Positions 29,801 to 38,070 are shown, numbered from the stretch's first letter. The stretch is DNA of 64,000 nt from an uncultured Balneola sp. (GCA_913058495.1 CAJXQC010000002.1:124001-188000); one strand, 5' to 3'. Numbers and translations: made by a program. The notes: a model not told the origin generated them from the sequence alone.

Positions 29801-30296
29801 GAGAAATGCCTTCCCAAGATTGTCGTTAGCATTTAGAAGCTATAGTCAATTTTCAAAAGCTTGCGTTGAAAGTGATTTTGGAGTCGAAGTTGAGCATTTA
29901 GCTGTCAATTACTTTAAAAATATGCTATTAATTAGCACAGGGAATGAACTCGAGTATAAATTAATGCCGTTACCTTCTGAACTTAACTTTACACAAAACA
30001 ATAGTGCGAATGTTATAGATTATAACAATGATGGTTTATCGGATATTTTTATAAGCCAAAATGATTTTTCTTTTCGCCTTGAAATACCACGACTGGATGG
30101 TGGAAGAGGTGTTCTTCTTAAAAATACCGGAGGCGGAAACTTTGAATTAGTTTCAGCATCAAAAAGTGGTATTAATTTATATGGAGATCAAAAAGCAACA
30201 CTCGTATTTGACTATAACAAAGACGGGTTAGATGATCTTATCGTTACACAAAACTCTTTTGAAACTGTTCTATACAAGAACCAAAATCAGAATTAA
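26871..30296 (+). CDS. VCBS/FG-GAP repeat lipoprotein with ASPIC/UnbV domain
   Basis: 1141 residues. Lipoprotein signal MKHYLLLFFVFILSC (Cys15). Many FG-GAP/VCBS calcium-loop repeats follow, for example GDYNNDGLIDIYFS, EDINGDDFLDLIVGS, ADIENDGDLDIYLTN, ADLDNDGDLDVITNN, GDFNNDGIQDLFFS and DYNNDGLSDIFIS. They form one beta-propeller-like block before and another after an ASPIC/UnbV domain at about residues 545-635 (ISVHLSGYKGNKEAVGSTIRV). Such surface lipoproteins (CRTAC1-like) bind calcium and probably partners or substrates. The vanadium haloperoxidase gene begins 15 bases after its stop, so the two form an operon. This pairing, often near SusC/SusD, recurs in Bacteroidota genomes. Confidence 0.93.
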   Translation: MKHYLLLFFVFILSCTERQNHTWINNADYSYQELSPKSSWFQDNIGFQKLNSEKTGITFSNFISEEAIKRNRILTNGSGVASGDYNNDGLIDIYFSKLEGPNELYVNLGDLKFKNVTEQAGVSLSDQYSTGVVFEDINGDDFLDLIVGSLDSGTKLLINNGDGTFNIDSTSLKVDNKIYGTSSIAIADIENDGDLDIYLTNYKKRSAKDIFPFERAFRHIVGQEGDNYFINEKFSEHYKLIERDSVILWYEYGEEDVLFLNNGNGTFSNTTTTDQSIFKTNSEEDEVLDWGLHARFFDYNNDMYPDLYVCNDFESPDRIWINQKDGTFKEIDELSIRNTSLSSMSVAFTDINADNKSDIFVAEMLSRDLSLRNQQIGTMIPLPLPIGVVDNRPQYLGNTFLVSQDNGEFVNISDYSTLRASEWSWASEFLDVDLDGNEDLVISTGNYFDTQNADANQQLQLKLSSGRLPARDVMFEYKPLKRPNKIFRNINGEYNFEDVSEEWGFLTEDISHGMSTADLDNDGDLDVITNNLESTAGVYENISSNNRISVHLSGYKGNKEAVGSTIRVTSSYKDNTKVQNRNILAGGSYGSGSQKIASFGIPNAEKVNIEIFWYNGSYSIFEDMGINKSYKFTISEDSVNPKPETESIKPVFANEKEALSHTHQEKFYNDLIKKQPLLPYRLSQEGPWADSIDFNSDSFTDVLIGNGKGYPLKLYKNIEGTSFEEISLNHPSFKEGEITGIKSFSDNNTPQAIIAVSYYEGESSKPGTILHLEFNNGEPVFNDLGLDDVTNPGSITIADYDFDGDSDFFVSGRSVPNKYPIAANSALYENNNGEFALSETHRSVFENLGLVTGARFKDLDNDDYPELVISRELNSNKVYKNQKGTLTDISNDLPISDKPGFWQNVTIGDFNNDGIQDLFFSNIGENTLYQDFRLTSDELRFYYPIADINSDLPMRIIESYYDENKQCWSPIRKYSVLRNAFPRLSLAFRSYSQFSKACVESDFGVEVEHLAVNYFKNMLLISTGNELEYKLMPLPSELNFTQNNSANVIDYNNDGLSDIFISQNDFSFRLEIPRLDGGRGVLLKNTGGGNFELVSASKSGINLYGDQKATLVFDYNKDGLDDLIVTQNSFETVLYKNQNQN

Positions 30297-30311
30297 ATTA
30301 TTAGTGAACTA

Positions 30312-31763
30312 ATGCAAAGCATTAAATATTTAACACAAGTAGTACTAGTCTTATTCATACTATCTTGCTCTAGTCCCAATGATACACGAAATTTGGACAC
30401 GAATGAATACGCAACAAAGATCAGCGATTGGATAGACTTGAATATAGGTCTCATTACTTATGAAAGAATTAGTCCACCTAAAGCTTCAAGAGTACTCGCT
30501 TACAGCTCTGTAGCTTTGTATCAAGGCCTTTATAATGGACTTGACGGTTATGAGTCGCTTTCGAATCAATTAAACGAACTAGACCTTTCGGAAGAATTCG
30601 ATGCTACTAAAAACTATAACTGGTATGTGGTTGGTATTACAAGCCAAAAAGAGATGCTTAATTATCTCTATAAAGATACATCTCCTGCATCTTTGCAACA
30701 GATTGAAGAATTGTATACGCTTCAATTGCAAAGCGAAGAAAATATTTCTAGGTCATCTATTATAGAAAGATCTGTTGAGTATGGGGAAACACTTGGTAAA
30801 GAATTGGTACTTTGGGCACAAACAGACGGTTATGCAGAGACAAGAAACAAAGAGTATCTCTTTGAACCTCAATACTCTCAATGGATACCCACAGCAAATA
30901 TCAGTAGTGCTTCTCTTAGTTTAAATCCTGTTCTGAATATCGTAACTAAGTATGATTCTACCGGTAAGAATAGTGTCTCAAAAGATGCCGGACTTTATAG
31001 TGACAGAATGCTAACTACTAACCGTCCTCAACAAATAACAAATGAAAGAGTTGCAATGGAGCCTTTCTGGGGTGAGTTACGAACTTTTGCTCTGGATTCA
31101 CTTTCAAGTTTTGATCCCGTTAAACCTTTTGAGTACTCAGAAAATAAATCCAGCGACTTCTATAAAGAAGCTCTAGTAGTTTATAACTCTACAAAGGATT
31201 TGACAGATTGGGAGAAAGAGACTGCTCACTTTTGGGCTGATAATCCCGGACAAACCGGTACACCACCGGGTCATTGGTTTAGTATAATGAGCCAATTAAT
31301 TGATCAAAAGGAATTGAAGTTATCTAAGGCTTTAGAAATGTATGTGCTTACAAATATAAGCATGGCAGATGCATTCATATCTTGTTGGAGAGAAAAATAT
31401 GAAAGTATGGTTATAAGACCCGAAACTTACATACAAAGAGTAATTGATGAAAACTGGAGAAATATAATTGTAACTCCTCCCTTTCCCGAATACACATCCG
31501 GACATTCTGTGTGTTCAGGAGCTGCAGCAGAAATCCTTACCTTCGTACTGGGAGATAACGTTTCGTTCACGGACCGCACTCATGAACATCAATACGGCTT
31601 TAAAGCCAGAACATATTCCAGCTTTTACGAAGCGGCGGACGAAGCGGCTATTTCAAGATTGTATGGAGGAATTCATTATCCAATGGCTATATATAATGGC
31701 CTCGATCAAGGTAAAGCAATTGGCCAAAATATTGCCACTAACTTAACTTTGAAAACTAAATAA
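30312..31763 (+). CDS. Vanadium-dependent haloperoxidase-family lipoprotein
   Basis: 483 residues. Lipoprotein signal ending ILSC (Cys19). The C-terminal PAP2/haloperoxidase core retains all residues expected for vanadate binding and catalysis: Kx6RP as KYESMVIRP (Lys362, Arg369), the SGH acid-base motif as FPEYTSGHSV (Ser396-Gly397-His398), and SRx5H as SRLYGGIH (Arg449, His455). The usual PSGH is TSGH here. The family includes bromo-, iodo- and chloroperoxidases using H2O2, and acid phosphatases with the same site. Halide specificity cannot be read. Outer-membrane surface placement is inferred from the lipobox. It ends nine bases from a convergent lipoprotein gene. Confidence 0.92.
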   Translation: MQSIKYLTQVVLVLFILSCSSPNDTRNLDTNEYATKISDWIDLNIGLITYERISPPKASRVLAYSSVALYQGLYNGLDGYESLSNQLNELDLSEEFDATKNYNWYVVGITSQKEMLNYLYKDTSPASLQQIEELYTLQLQSEENISRSSIIERSVEYGETLGKELVLWAQTDGYAETRNKEYLFEPQYSQWIPTANISSASLSLNPVLNIVTKYDSTGKNSVSKDAGLYSDRMLTTNRPQQITNERVAMEPFWGELRTFALDSLSSFDPVKPFEYSENKSSDFYKEALVVYNSTKDLTDWEKETAHFWADNPGQTGTPPGHWFSIMSQLIDQKELKLSKALEMYVLTNISMADAFISCWREKYESMVIRPETYIQRVIDENWRNIIVTPPFPEYTSGHSVCSGAAAEILTFVLGDNVSFTDRTHEHQYGFKARTYSSFYEAADEAAISRLYGGIHYPMAIYNGLDQGKAIGQNIATNLTLKTK

Positions 31764-31771
31764 TGACAGTT

Positions 31772-32281
31772 CTATCTAAGTAGAGTACCTCGAACATAAT
31801 CTCTTAACTCGTAGCTCAGGTTTTTAACATAATCTTTACCTTTATCGGTATAAGTAAAGGGTACGAAATCACTTGATCCTACTTTTAATACCTGTTGAAT
31901 CACTTCCGAGTCAACCTCATAGGAAACGGCAGAAGCGCTAAACTCACCGGTTTTGCCTCTAGCTACTTTGCTTGTTAATATTACTTTAACCTGAACTTTA
32001 CTAATGCCAAGTTCTTTCTCATCATCAAATGGTTCTCTTTCTTTCCAAAAGGTTTCAGCATAAAAACCAGTGGTACTGGAATAATTATCTTTCCTTGAAA
32101 TTTCGAAATTGTAGCGTTGTGTCAGGTAGTTAAATAAGTTTTCAACTTTATCTTCAGCTATATCACCTAACTCCAATGAATAACTATTTTTAACATCACT
32201 GGATGAGTTTTTTGTAGACGAACAACCTACCAGTAAAAAAATTAAAAGTGTTACTTGAGTAATTTTTGTAAAAATTTTCAT
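31772..32281 (-). CDS. Small lipoprotein, paralogue B of a tandem pair
   Basis: 169 residues. Lipoprotein signal with LLVGC (Cys20). It shares with the upstream neighbour (32289-32792) the blocks SYxxELGxIAEDKVxN, TxRYxFEI, GFYxxTxW and PFDDExxLG, the terminal strand PFxxTxxGKxxxxNL, and the closing LRD. Both are about the same length, so this is a recent-to-moderate tandem duplication. It is an outer-membrane or periplasmic alpha-beta lipoprotein. I do not recognise a known family. Its neighbours are the haloperoxidase (convergent) and the susCD operon upstream. Confidence 0.8.
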   Translation of the reverse strand: MKIFTKITQVTLLIFLLVGCSSTKNSSSDVKNSYSLELGDIAEDKVENLFNYLTQRYNFEISRKDNYSSTTGFYAETFWKEREPFDDEKELGISKVQVKVILTSKVARGKTGEFSASAVSYEVDSEVIQQVLKVGSSDFVPFTYTDKGKDYVKNLSYELRDYVRGTLLR

Positions 32282-32288
32282 ATATAAT

Positions 32289-32792
32289 TTATTGAATTAT
32301 TTTAGCTTCAATTATGTCTCTGAGGTTTCTTGCTAAATTTACAGTAAACTCTTTCCCTTCTTCTGTAAAGTCAAAAGGAATAACTTCTCCTGTAAACCTT
32401 CTTTTACCTTCTTGTAAAATTTCTATATCTATTTCATAATAGACTTGATTCAAAGATAAGGTACTTGTACGATTTCTTATCACAGAACCCTTTATGATCA
32501 CCTTGTTATAAATATCTTCAAAACCTAATGATGCTTCATCATCAAACGGCAACCTAGTTCTCCAATAGGTGTCTTTATAGAAGCCACTAATATTAGAAAT
32601 ATTATCATCTCTGGCTATTTCAAAAGAGTATCTATAAGTAAACTCATTTATAAAGTTGTCCACTTTATCTTCAGCAATTATTCCCAATTCCATTTTATAG
32701 GAATTATCAATAGAGCCTTTACCACCTGAAATGGATTTACAGCCTGTGAAAAGAATAAGTGATAGAATCAGTAAAAATTGTGTCTTTTTCAT
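32289..32792 (-). CDS. Small lipoprotein, paralogue A of a tandem pair
   Basis: 167 residues from the ATG giving MKKTQFLLILSLILFTGC (Cys18); a TTG six bases earlier is possible. The shared blocks with the downstream copy are described there. The start lies directly after the susD terminator hairpin, so the pair must have its own promoter or depend on read-through. Seven bases separate the two genes, so they are co-transcribed. The function is unknown. Confidence 0.8.
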   Translation of the reverse strand: MKKTQFLLILSLILFTGCKSISGGKGSIDNSYKMELGIIAEDKVDNFINEFTYRYSFEIARDDNISNISGFYKDTYWRTRLPFDDEASLGFEDIYNKVIIKGSVIRNRTSTLSLNQVYYEIDIEILQEGKRRFTGEVIPFDFTEEGKEFTVNLARNLRDIIEAKIIQ

Positions 32793-32796
32793 AATC

Positions 32797-32830
32797 AAAA
32801 AAAAAGGTGTACAGCAAAACTGTACACCTT
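32797..32830 (-). terminator. Terminator of the susC-susD operon
   Basis: The 11-bp perfect stem AAGGTGTACAG/CTGTACACCTT with a CAAAA loop is followed on the minus strand by at least seven T residues. It is placed 17 bases after the susD stop codon. Confidence 0.9.
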
Positions 32831-32846
32831 TAAAGTTATTCAGCTT

Positions 32847-34400
32847 TTATTGTTGATCAATAATAGATCTGTCAAGTTTAGCTGGTTTTACATTGTAAGG
32901 GCTATCTGGGTTAGATTTTGCCCCACCGAAAGTATATAAGTCTTCAAGAAGAATTAATAACTCGGCAGCAGGTACCGGATAATGCGGTAATGAACCCGGC
33001 TGATAAGTATTATATCTTCTGGCATCTCCCATAGCTGTTATAACAGCTGTATGGAACATTTCAATATTTCTTTCATATTGAATTGCCGCTAAAATAGCAG
33101 CATCACTATCAGCTGCAGTTAAAGGAGTTAAATCTCCTCTACCAACTCTGGTGTTATTGATTGCATCAACAGCAGCAGTTCTGTTAGCTGCATCAGTAGT
33201 TCTTATCACAGCTTCAGCATACATTAGATCATTTTCAGCCTGTAAGATATACGGCATAGGACCTTCAGCTGTAGTAAAGAAACTATGGTAATCATAGCGT
33301 CCACTATAGTAATTAGAGAAGAACCAATACCCTCTTTCCGGTCTGAACGGAGCAGGTGAAGAGAATATAAAATCACTAGCTAGTCGATCATCATCTGAAG
33401 TAGCTTCACCAGGGTTAGTACCGTCTACAGGATAACCTGAAGGTTGGCTAGGATCCATTACTGCGATTAATCTTTGATCAACTCTGATCCAGTTTCCTAA
33501 GTTACCGTAAAGTAAAGGATAAGAGAACCAGAAAGTATCATCTCCTTCCGGTGAAAAGTCATAAGACAATCCAGAAGCAGTTAATGATTTAACCTGATCC
33601 CAATCAGTGTTAGCAACTCCGGCAGGATCTCTTGGCTCAAGTACCATTAGACGTGCTCTCCAAGTGTTGATTAATTCAACAAACTCAGCCATAGTCATAG
33701 CATCGAAACCACTGATATAGCCAGCTCCTAAAGTCACACCATTTAAACCACTAGCTAAAGTTGCAGCTTCTGCTAATTTTTGATCAGCAGCTGCTAGTAC
33801 GTCAGCGTAAGGTTGAAGTTGAATTCCATCAGTATCTGTATTTTCATCTAATACATAACCTTGATCGAAATAAAGGCCAATGTATCCTAATGAAATACCT
33901 TGAAGGAATTTAGCAGAAGCTATTACCATATCAGTATAGTCTTCGTCAGAAACTCCTGCTTGAGAAGACGGTACTTCAGTAAATAATGCATCATCACCGG
34001 TTAAACCGTTAAGTACATCATTCGCCTGGCTAATAGCACCATACATTCCATACCATGGATCTTCTGTTAATCCTCTAGTACCCCCACTTGCTGTAGGAGA
34101 GTTATCATATGAAATTCTTGGCTCTTCGCCACGATTTCTCATATCAGTATTACCCCAAGAACAAGTATAGGTATCAGTACCTACACCAGTACCAAGAAGG
34201 TAAAAACCATTGGTATTTTGCCACCAGAGAACAAACCCTGTCGGTAAAAGCGCCTCAATATCAGTTGGGCTACTTAGAACATCCTCAGTAAGAGGGGAGT
34301 TCTCATTCTCGACAGCTAACTCTGCACAGCCAACGTACAAAAACATCGCCAGGGCAAAGATGCCGAGATATTTAAAAGTGTTTTTATTATAAACTTTCAT
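32847..34400 (-). CDS. SusD/RagB-family nutrient-binding outer-membrane lipoprotein
   Basis: 517 residues. Lipobox FLYVGC (Cys25). The usual SusD features are present: the N-terminal LTEDVLSSPTDIEALLPTGF helix region, TPR-like helices with DYTDMVIASAKFLQGISLGYIGLYFDQGY, and the C-terminal LMYAEAVIRTTDAANRTAAVDAINNTRVGRGDLTPL plus YERNIEMFHTAVITAMGDARRYN. It forms the lid of the SusC transporter and captures ligand at the surface. It follows susC by 33 bases and is in the same operon. No glycosidase or protease gene is adjacent, so the ligand is unknown. Confidence 0.95.
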   Translation of the reverse strand: MKVYNKNTFKYLGIFALAMFLYVGCAELAVENENSPLTEDVLSSPTDIEALLPTGFVLWWQNTNGFYLLGTGVGTDTYTCSWGNTDMRNRGEEPRISYDNSPTASGGTRGLTEDPWYGMYGAISQANDVLNGLTGDDALFTEVPSSQAGVSDEDYTDMVIASAKFLQGISLGYIGLYFDQGYVLDENTDTDGIQLQPYADVLAAADQKLAEAATLASGLNGVTLGAGYISGFDAMTMAEFVELINTWRARLMVLEPRDPAGVANTDWDQVKSLTASGLSYDFSPEGDDTFWFSYPLLYGNLGNWIRVDQRLIAVMDPSQPSGYPVDGTNPGEATSDDDRLASDFIFSSPAPFRPERGYWFFSNYYSGRYDYHSFFTTAEGPMPYILQAENDLMYAEAVIRTTDAANRTAAVDAINNTRVGRGDLTPLTAADSDAAILAAIQYERNIEMFHTAVITAMGDARRYNTYQPGSLPHYPVPAAELLILLEDLYTFGGAKSNPDSPYNVKPAKLDRSIIDQQ

Positions 34401-34433
34401 AGTTATAAAGTATTTAATTATTAAAAATTGCTA

Positions 34434-37400
34434 CTAGAAGCGTAGTTCTAGAGAGCCTGAAATTGATCTGAAGTTAGGATAAGAAAATCCATCAAATGCA
34501 AAGTTAGATTGATCACCATTAATACCACCTACTTCCGGATCGTAACCAGAGTAATCAGTGATAGTTAATAGGTTTCTACCTACTACACTAACGCGTACGC
34601 TTTCAAATAATTCCCCTAAAGAACCTAATTGGTCTTTTGTGAAGTTATATCCAGCAGAGAATTCACGTAATTTTAGATAAGTACCATCTTCAATAAAGTA
34701 GTTTGATACGTTATTCGCGTTATAAAAACCTTGATAGTAATTAACTGGTTTTTTATCTGCATCTGCTTTTCCTGACTGATCAAAATCGCCATGTCTATTT
34801 TCTCTGTATAACCACTGCTTAGTTTGATTATAGATATCTCCACCTATTTTAGCATCCCAAAGCATGTAAAGGTTTAAACCTTTGAACGTAAAGTTAGTAT
34901 TAAAACCAACATTGAAATCAGGATTAATATCACCAATTTTTACGATCTGGTTTCCGTTTTCTTCTTCGAAAATAACAGGAGATTCAGCAGCAGTTCCAAG
35001 TCCGGTTACTACATAACCTTCATTGTTCACTTCATAAGTTGCACCGGAACCAGTTTGTGTAGAGCTTAGTTGATCTAGGCTTGTTACAAACTTACGTCCG
35101 TAAATAACTCCGAAAGTTTCACCAGGAGCTACGAAGAATACATTCGCACCTTGAGTAGATGATCCCTGGAAGAATGGAGGCACATTCAGTTCGGTAACTT
35201 CTTGTCTTGTTCTGTCAAAAGTTAGACCGAAAGTAAGATTCATATCTCTTTCCTGTATTGCTACAGCACTGAAAGATGCTTCAAAAGTATTAGTTTCAAG
35301 TGCACCAGCATTTTGGAACTGAGAGTTGAAACCACCAGCAGCAGCTGATAAAGGCACATCAAGAATCTGATCTTCTACAGTAGTAGTAGAATAGGTTCCT
35401 TCAAAAGAAAATCTATCAAGGAAATCTACGTTAACACCCATTTCTAATTCGCCTGCTTTCGCTGGTTTCAGATTTGGGTTACCAAGTCTACTTTTACTGA
35501 TTGAACCACCACTTATATTGTAAGTCAAATACTGAGCAGAGAAACTTGGTCTAAGACCAGCAGTTCCGTAAGAAGCTCTGATTTTGAATTCATTGATTCC
35601 ATCAATATCAAAGTCCTCACTTATACGGTAAGCACCAGCTACACGGAAGTAAGTTTGATATCTCTCATCTTCACCGAATAGAGAAGAACCATCACGACGA
35701 AGAAGGAAGTCAACAATGTATCTGTCTTTGTAATCGAAAGCGATAATACCAAAAACATTCTCAGAAATCACTTCAGATCTGAAGTTACGTAATGATCTTG
35801 TTCCATCAGGATCAGTAGCATTCCAGTTGCGAACATTTGATACAACAAAAGATTGAGCTGTTGCTCCAAATGACTCATACTGAGAATTCTCATACAAGTA
35901 ACTTGTTTTAGCTCTTAGAGACAGGTCGCCAAATCTTTCATTATAACTAGCAGTAATACTCATGTTCTGAGCAACATCATCAAATGTGTCATAAGCAAGA
36001 GAACCTTCACCCGGGGTAACAACAGTTCCTCTGTTTAGTACGCCTTGTGGAGTAAATCTTGTACGAATCTGATTAGTTCTGTCAATACTGTACTGACCTT
36101 CTAGCAAGAACTGAGAAACCGGACGGTATCTGAAATTCAGGTTACCAAGTGTTCTTGTTCTTTCTCTGTCATCAGTAGAAGTATTTAACTGATATAATGG
36201 GTTGTCTTCTATTACAAACGGATCAGCATCAATATTATACTGAGATCCATCTTCCTCATTAAGTGCAAACAAATCAGTGTTAGGCTGTAGGAAAAGAACG
36301 CCCCAAAACGGAGATCCCGGACCTTGCCCTACTGCATCGTTATTAGACTGAGTATAAGATAAACTACCACCAACAGTAATTTGATCAGAGATATACTGAT
36401 CTAAGTTTACTCTTGCATTTTGACGGTTGTAACCATCTCTTAATTCAACAACACCTGATTCGATGTTATTTGTGAATGATAATGCCAAGTTAGAATTACC
36501 AAAATTTCTAGCAACAGAAACATAGTTATTTAGAGTATAACCAGGATCAAAAACTTGCTCTTGAAGGTCAAAAGTAGTTCCATAGTCATTCTGAACATAG
36601 TTGTCAGCTCTTAATACTCTAGAACCGTCAGTACTATTAACAAAATAACTACCAGTGTCGTCCATTTCGTAATCTGCCGGATTTGCACCTGCATCAGTTA
36701 ATTGCTGAGCAGTGTTAGCAAAAACGTGATTGTCTGATAAGTCAATTTGCTCAGGAAGGAAAGAACGTCCGAACTCATTACGCACAGTAATGATAGTTTT
36801 TCCGGATTCGATATTTTTTCCTCTCTTAGTAAAAATCTGAACTACACCATTTGCAGCTCTTGAACCATATAAAGAAGCTGCAGCAGCACCTTTAACAAGC
36901 TCGATAGATTCGATATCGTTACTTGGTATATCAGCTAGTGAACCACTAAGAATAACACCATCAACAATATAAAGCGGCTCTTGGTCTCCACCATTTCCAC
37001 CACCAATACTTGTAGATCCTCTTAAACGGATTGAAGGAGCAGATCCCGGAGCACCAGTTGCACTAACAACTTTTACACCAGCTACTTTACCTTGCAATGC
37101 AGAACCAGCATCCTGAGCAGGAACTTTTTCTAATTGCTCTCCACTCACGTTGTCTACTGTGAATGCAAGTTTCTTTCTAGGTGTTCCTTCAATTACACCA
37201 GTAACTACTACTTCATCAAGACCGAAAACGTCTGATTTAAGTGCAATATTAAGTTCTACTTCTGAACTACCAACTGTAACAGTTCCACGATAATCGGCGT
37301 AACCGATAAAAGTAGCTCTTACATTGTAAGTTCCAGCGGGTACATTTGAGATAGTATATTCACCATCTGCGTTTGCACTATTTCCTCGATTTAGTTCTAC

Positions 37401-37538
37401 TAGTATTATGTTCACACCTGGAAGTGTTTCACCTGTACCATCGTCGGTGATTACTCCAGTAACAGAACCGCTTTGCGCGAAAGCAGCAGTAGAAGCTAAA
37501 ATGACTAATAGCGCCATTGTTTGTAGCTTTTTAAACAT
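34434..37538 (-). CDS. SusC/RagA-family TonB-dependent outer-membrane transporter
   Basis: About 1034 residues from the ATG at 37538, chosen because GAGG precedes it by six bases and it gives a clean signal peptide (MFKKLQTMALLVILASTAAFAQ). An ATG 12 bases upstream is the alternative. Domains in order: a carboxypeptidase-like regulatory module (GVITDDGTGETLPGVNI), a TonB-box region and plug (DEVVVTGV, then VPAQDAGSALQGKVAGVKV and EPLYIVDGV), and a 22-strand barrel ending in a terminal aromatic-type strand (SISGSLELRF). It imports oligomeric ligands with SusD and TonB/ExbBD. The operon order susC-susD is standard. Confidence 0.95.
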   Translation of the reverse strand: MFKKLQTMALLVILASTAAFAQSGSVTGVITDDGTGETLPGVNIILVELNRGNSANADGEYTISNVPAGTYNVRATFIGYADYRGTVTVGSSEVELNIALKSDVFGLDEVVVTGVIEGTPRKKLAFTVDNVSGEQLEKVPAQDAGSALQGKVAGVKVVSATGAPGSAPSIRLRGSTSIGGGNGGDQEPLYIVDGVILSGSLADIPSNDIESIELVKGAAAASLYGSRAANGVVQIFTKRGKNIESGKTIITVRNEFGRSFLPEQIDLSDNHVFANTAQQLTDAGANPADYEMDDTGSYFVNSTDGSRVLRADNYVQNDYGTTFDLQEQVFDPGYTLNNYVSVARNFGNSNLALSFTNNIESGVVELRDGYNRQNARVNLDQYISDQITVGGSLSYTQSNNDAVGQGPGSPFWGVLFLQPNTDLFALNEEDGSQYNIDADPFVIEDNPLYQLNTSTDDRERTRTLGNLNFRYRPVSQFLLEGQYSIDRTNQIRTRFTPQGVLNRGTVVTPGEGSLAYDTFDDVAQNMSITASYNERFGDLSLRAKTSYLYENSQYESFGATAQSFVVSNVRNWNATDPDGTRSLRNFRSEVISENVFGIIAFDYKDRYIVDFLLRRDGSSLFGEDERYQTYFRVAGAYRISEDFDIDGINEFKIRASYGTAGLRPSFSAQYLTYNISGGSISKSRLGNPNLKPAKAGELEMGVNVDFLDRFSFEGTYSTTTVEDQILDVPLSAAAGGFNSQFQNAGALETNTFEASFSAVAIQERDMNLTFGLTFDRTRQEVTELNVPPFFQGSSTQGANVFFVAPGETFGVIYGRKFVTSLDQLSSTQTGSGATYEVNNEGYVVTGLGTAAESPVIFEEENGNQIVKIGDINPDFNVGFNTNFTFKGLNLYMLWDAKIGGDIYNQTKQWLYRENRHGDFDQSGKADADKKPVNYYQGFYNANNVSNYFIEDGTYLKLREFSAGYNFTKDQLGSLGELFESVRVSVVGRNLLTITDYSGYDPEVGGINGDQSNFAFDGFSYPNFRSISGSLELRF

Positions 37539-37580
37539 AGATAACCTCATTTATTGAGAGTTTTAATTAATTATTTATTC

Positions 37581-37648
37581 ACTCGATAAATACTTTATAG
37601 GGCTGTTTATCGAGTATGACATGTTAATCTAAACATAATCATGTCATA
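37581..37648 (-). repeat. Two adjacent inverted repeats in the susC leader
   Basis: The perfect 10-bp arms ACTCGATAAA (37581-37590) and TTTATCGAGT (37606-37615) are followed immediately by perfect 9-bp arms TATGACATG (37615-37623) and CATGTCATA (37640-37648). Both sit 30-100 bases upstream of susC and would fold as two hairpins in its 5' leader, or serve as dyad operators. Confidence 0.6.
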
Positions 37649-37729
37649 ATAAAAGCAAAAAATCACAATAATTCACTACTCCCGGATCAATTGTTTTTAA
37701 AAAAAATCTTCAAAGTGTAGTTAAAGATG

Positions 37730-37893
37730 ACCTTCCTCTAAATTAATTTCAGATTAAAGTCATGACATTCAAAAGCTTCGTTAATATTTTACCGTCTGTA
37801 GCTGTTAAAGTTAATGATGAACCTGTTTACCATTAACTTTAAATTTTAGTTTTTTACAGGCCGGTAAAAAGTAATGCTGTCGTTGAGGAAGGT
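37730..37893. repeat. Nested three-arm inverted repeat upstream of susC
   Basis: Three nested arm pairs share one centre. The outer pair is ACCTTCCTC (37730-37738) with GAGGAAGGT (37885-37893). The middle pair is TTTTACCG.CTGTA (37787-37800) with TACAGGCCGGTAAAA (37855-37869), with one bulge. The inner pair is the perfect 12-bp TTAAAGTTAATG (37805-37816) with CATTAACTTTAA (37831-37842). No coding frame is convincing. It occupies most of the 37551-37953 gene-free stretch. It could be a structured leader RNA, a small RNA or a MITE-like remnant. Confidence 0.55.
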
Positions 37894-37953
37894 TAGAAAT
37901 TGAGTCTGTTGAATAGTATACATCCTCTGATTCTTATATATAGTGTCTTTAAA

Positions 37954-37994
37954 TAAAAAAAGCCTTATCAAATTAATGATAAGGCTTTAGTTTT
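37954..37994 (-). terminator. Terminator downstream of the initiator tRNA
   Basis: The stem AAAGCCTTATCA/TGATAAGGCTTT with an AATTAA loop is flanked by A-runs on the left and T-runs on the right, so it can work in both directions. On the minus strand it ends the tRNA transcript. Confidence 0.88.
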
Positions 37995-37997
37995 TTG

Positions 37998-38070
<73 letters not shown>

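Noticed and set aside
30312-31763. Plain PAP2 acid phosphatase
   Set aside because: The spacing of Kx6RP, SGH and SRx5H, the length and the pairing with an ASPIC protein fit the vanadium haloperoxidase class better, although phosphatase activity cannot be excluded.
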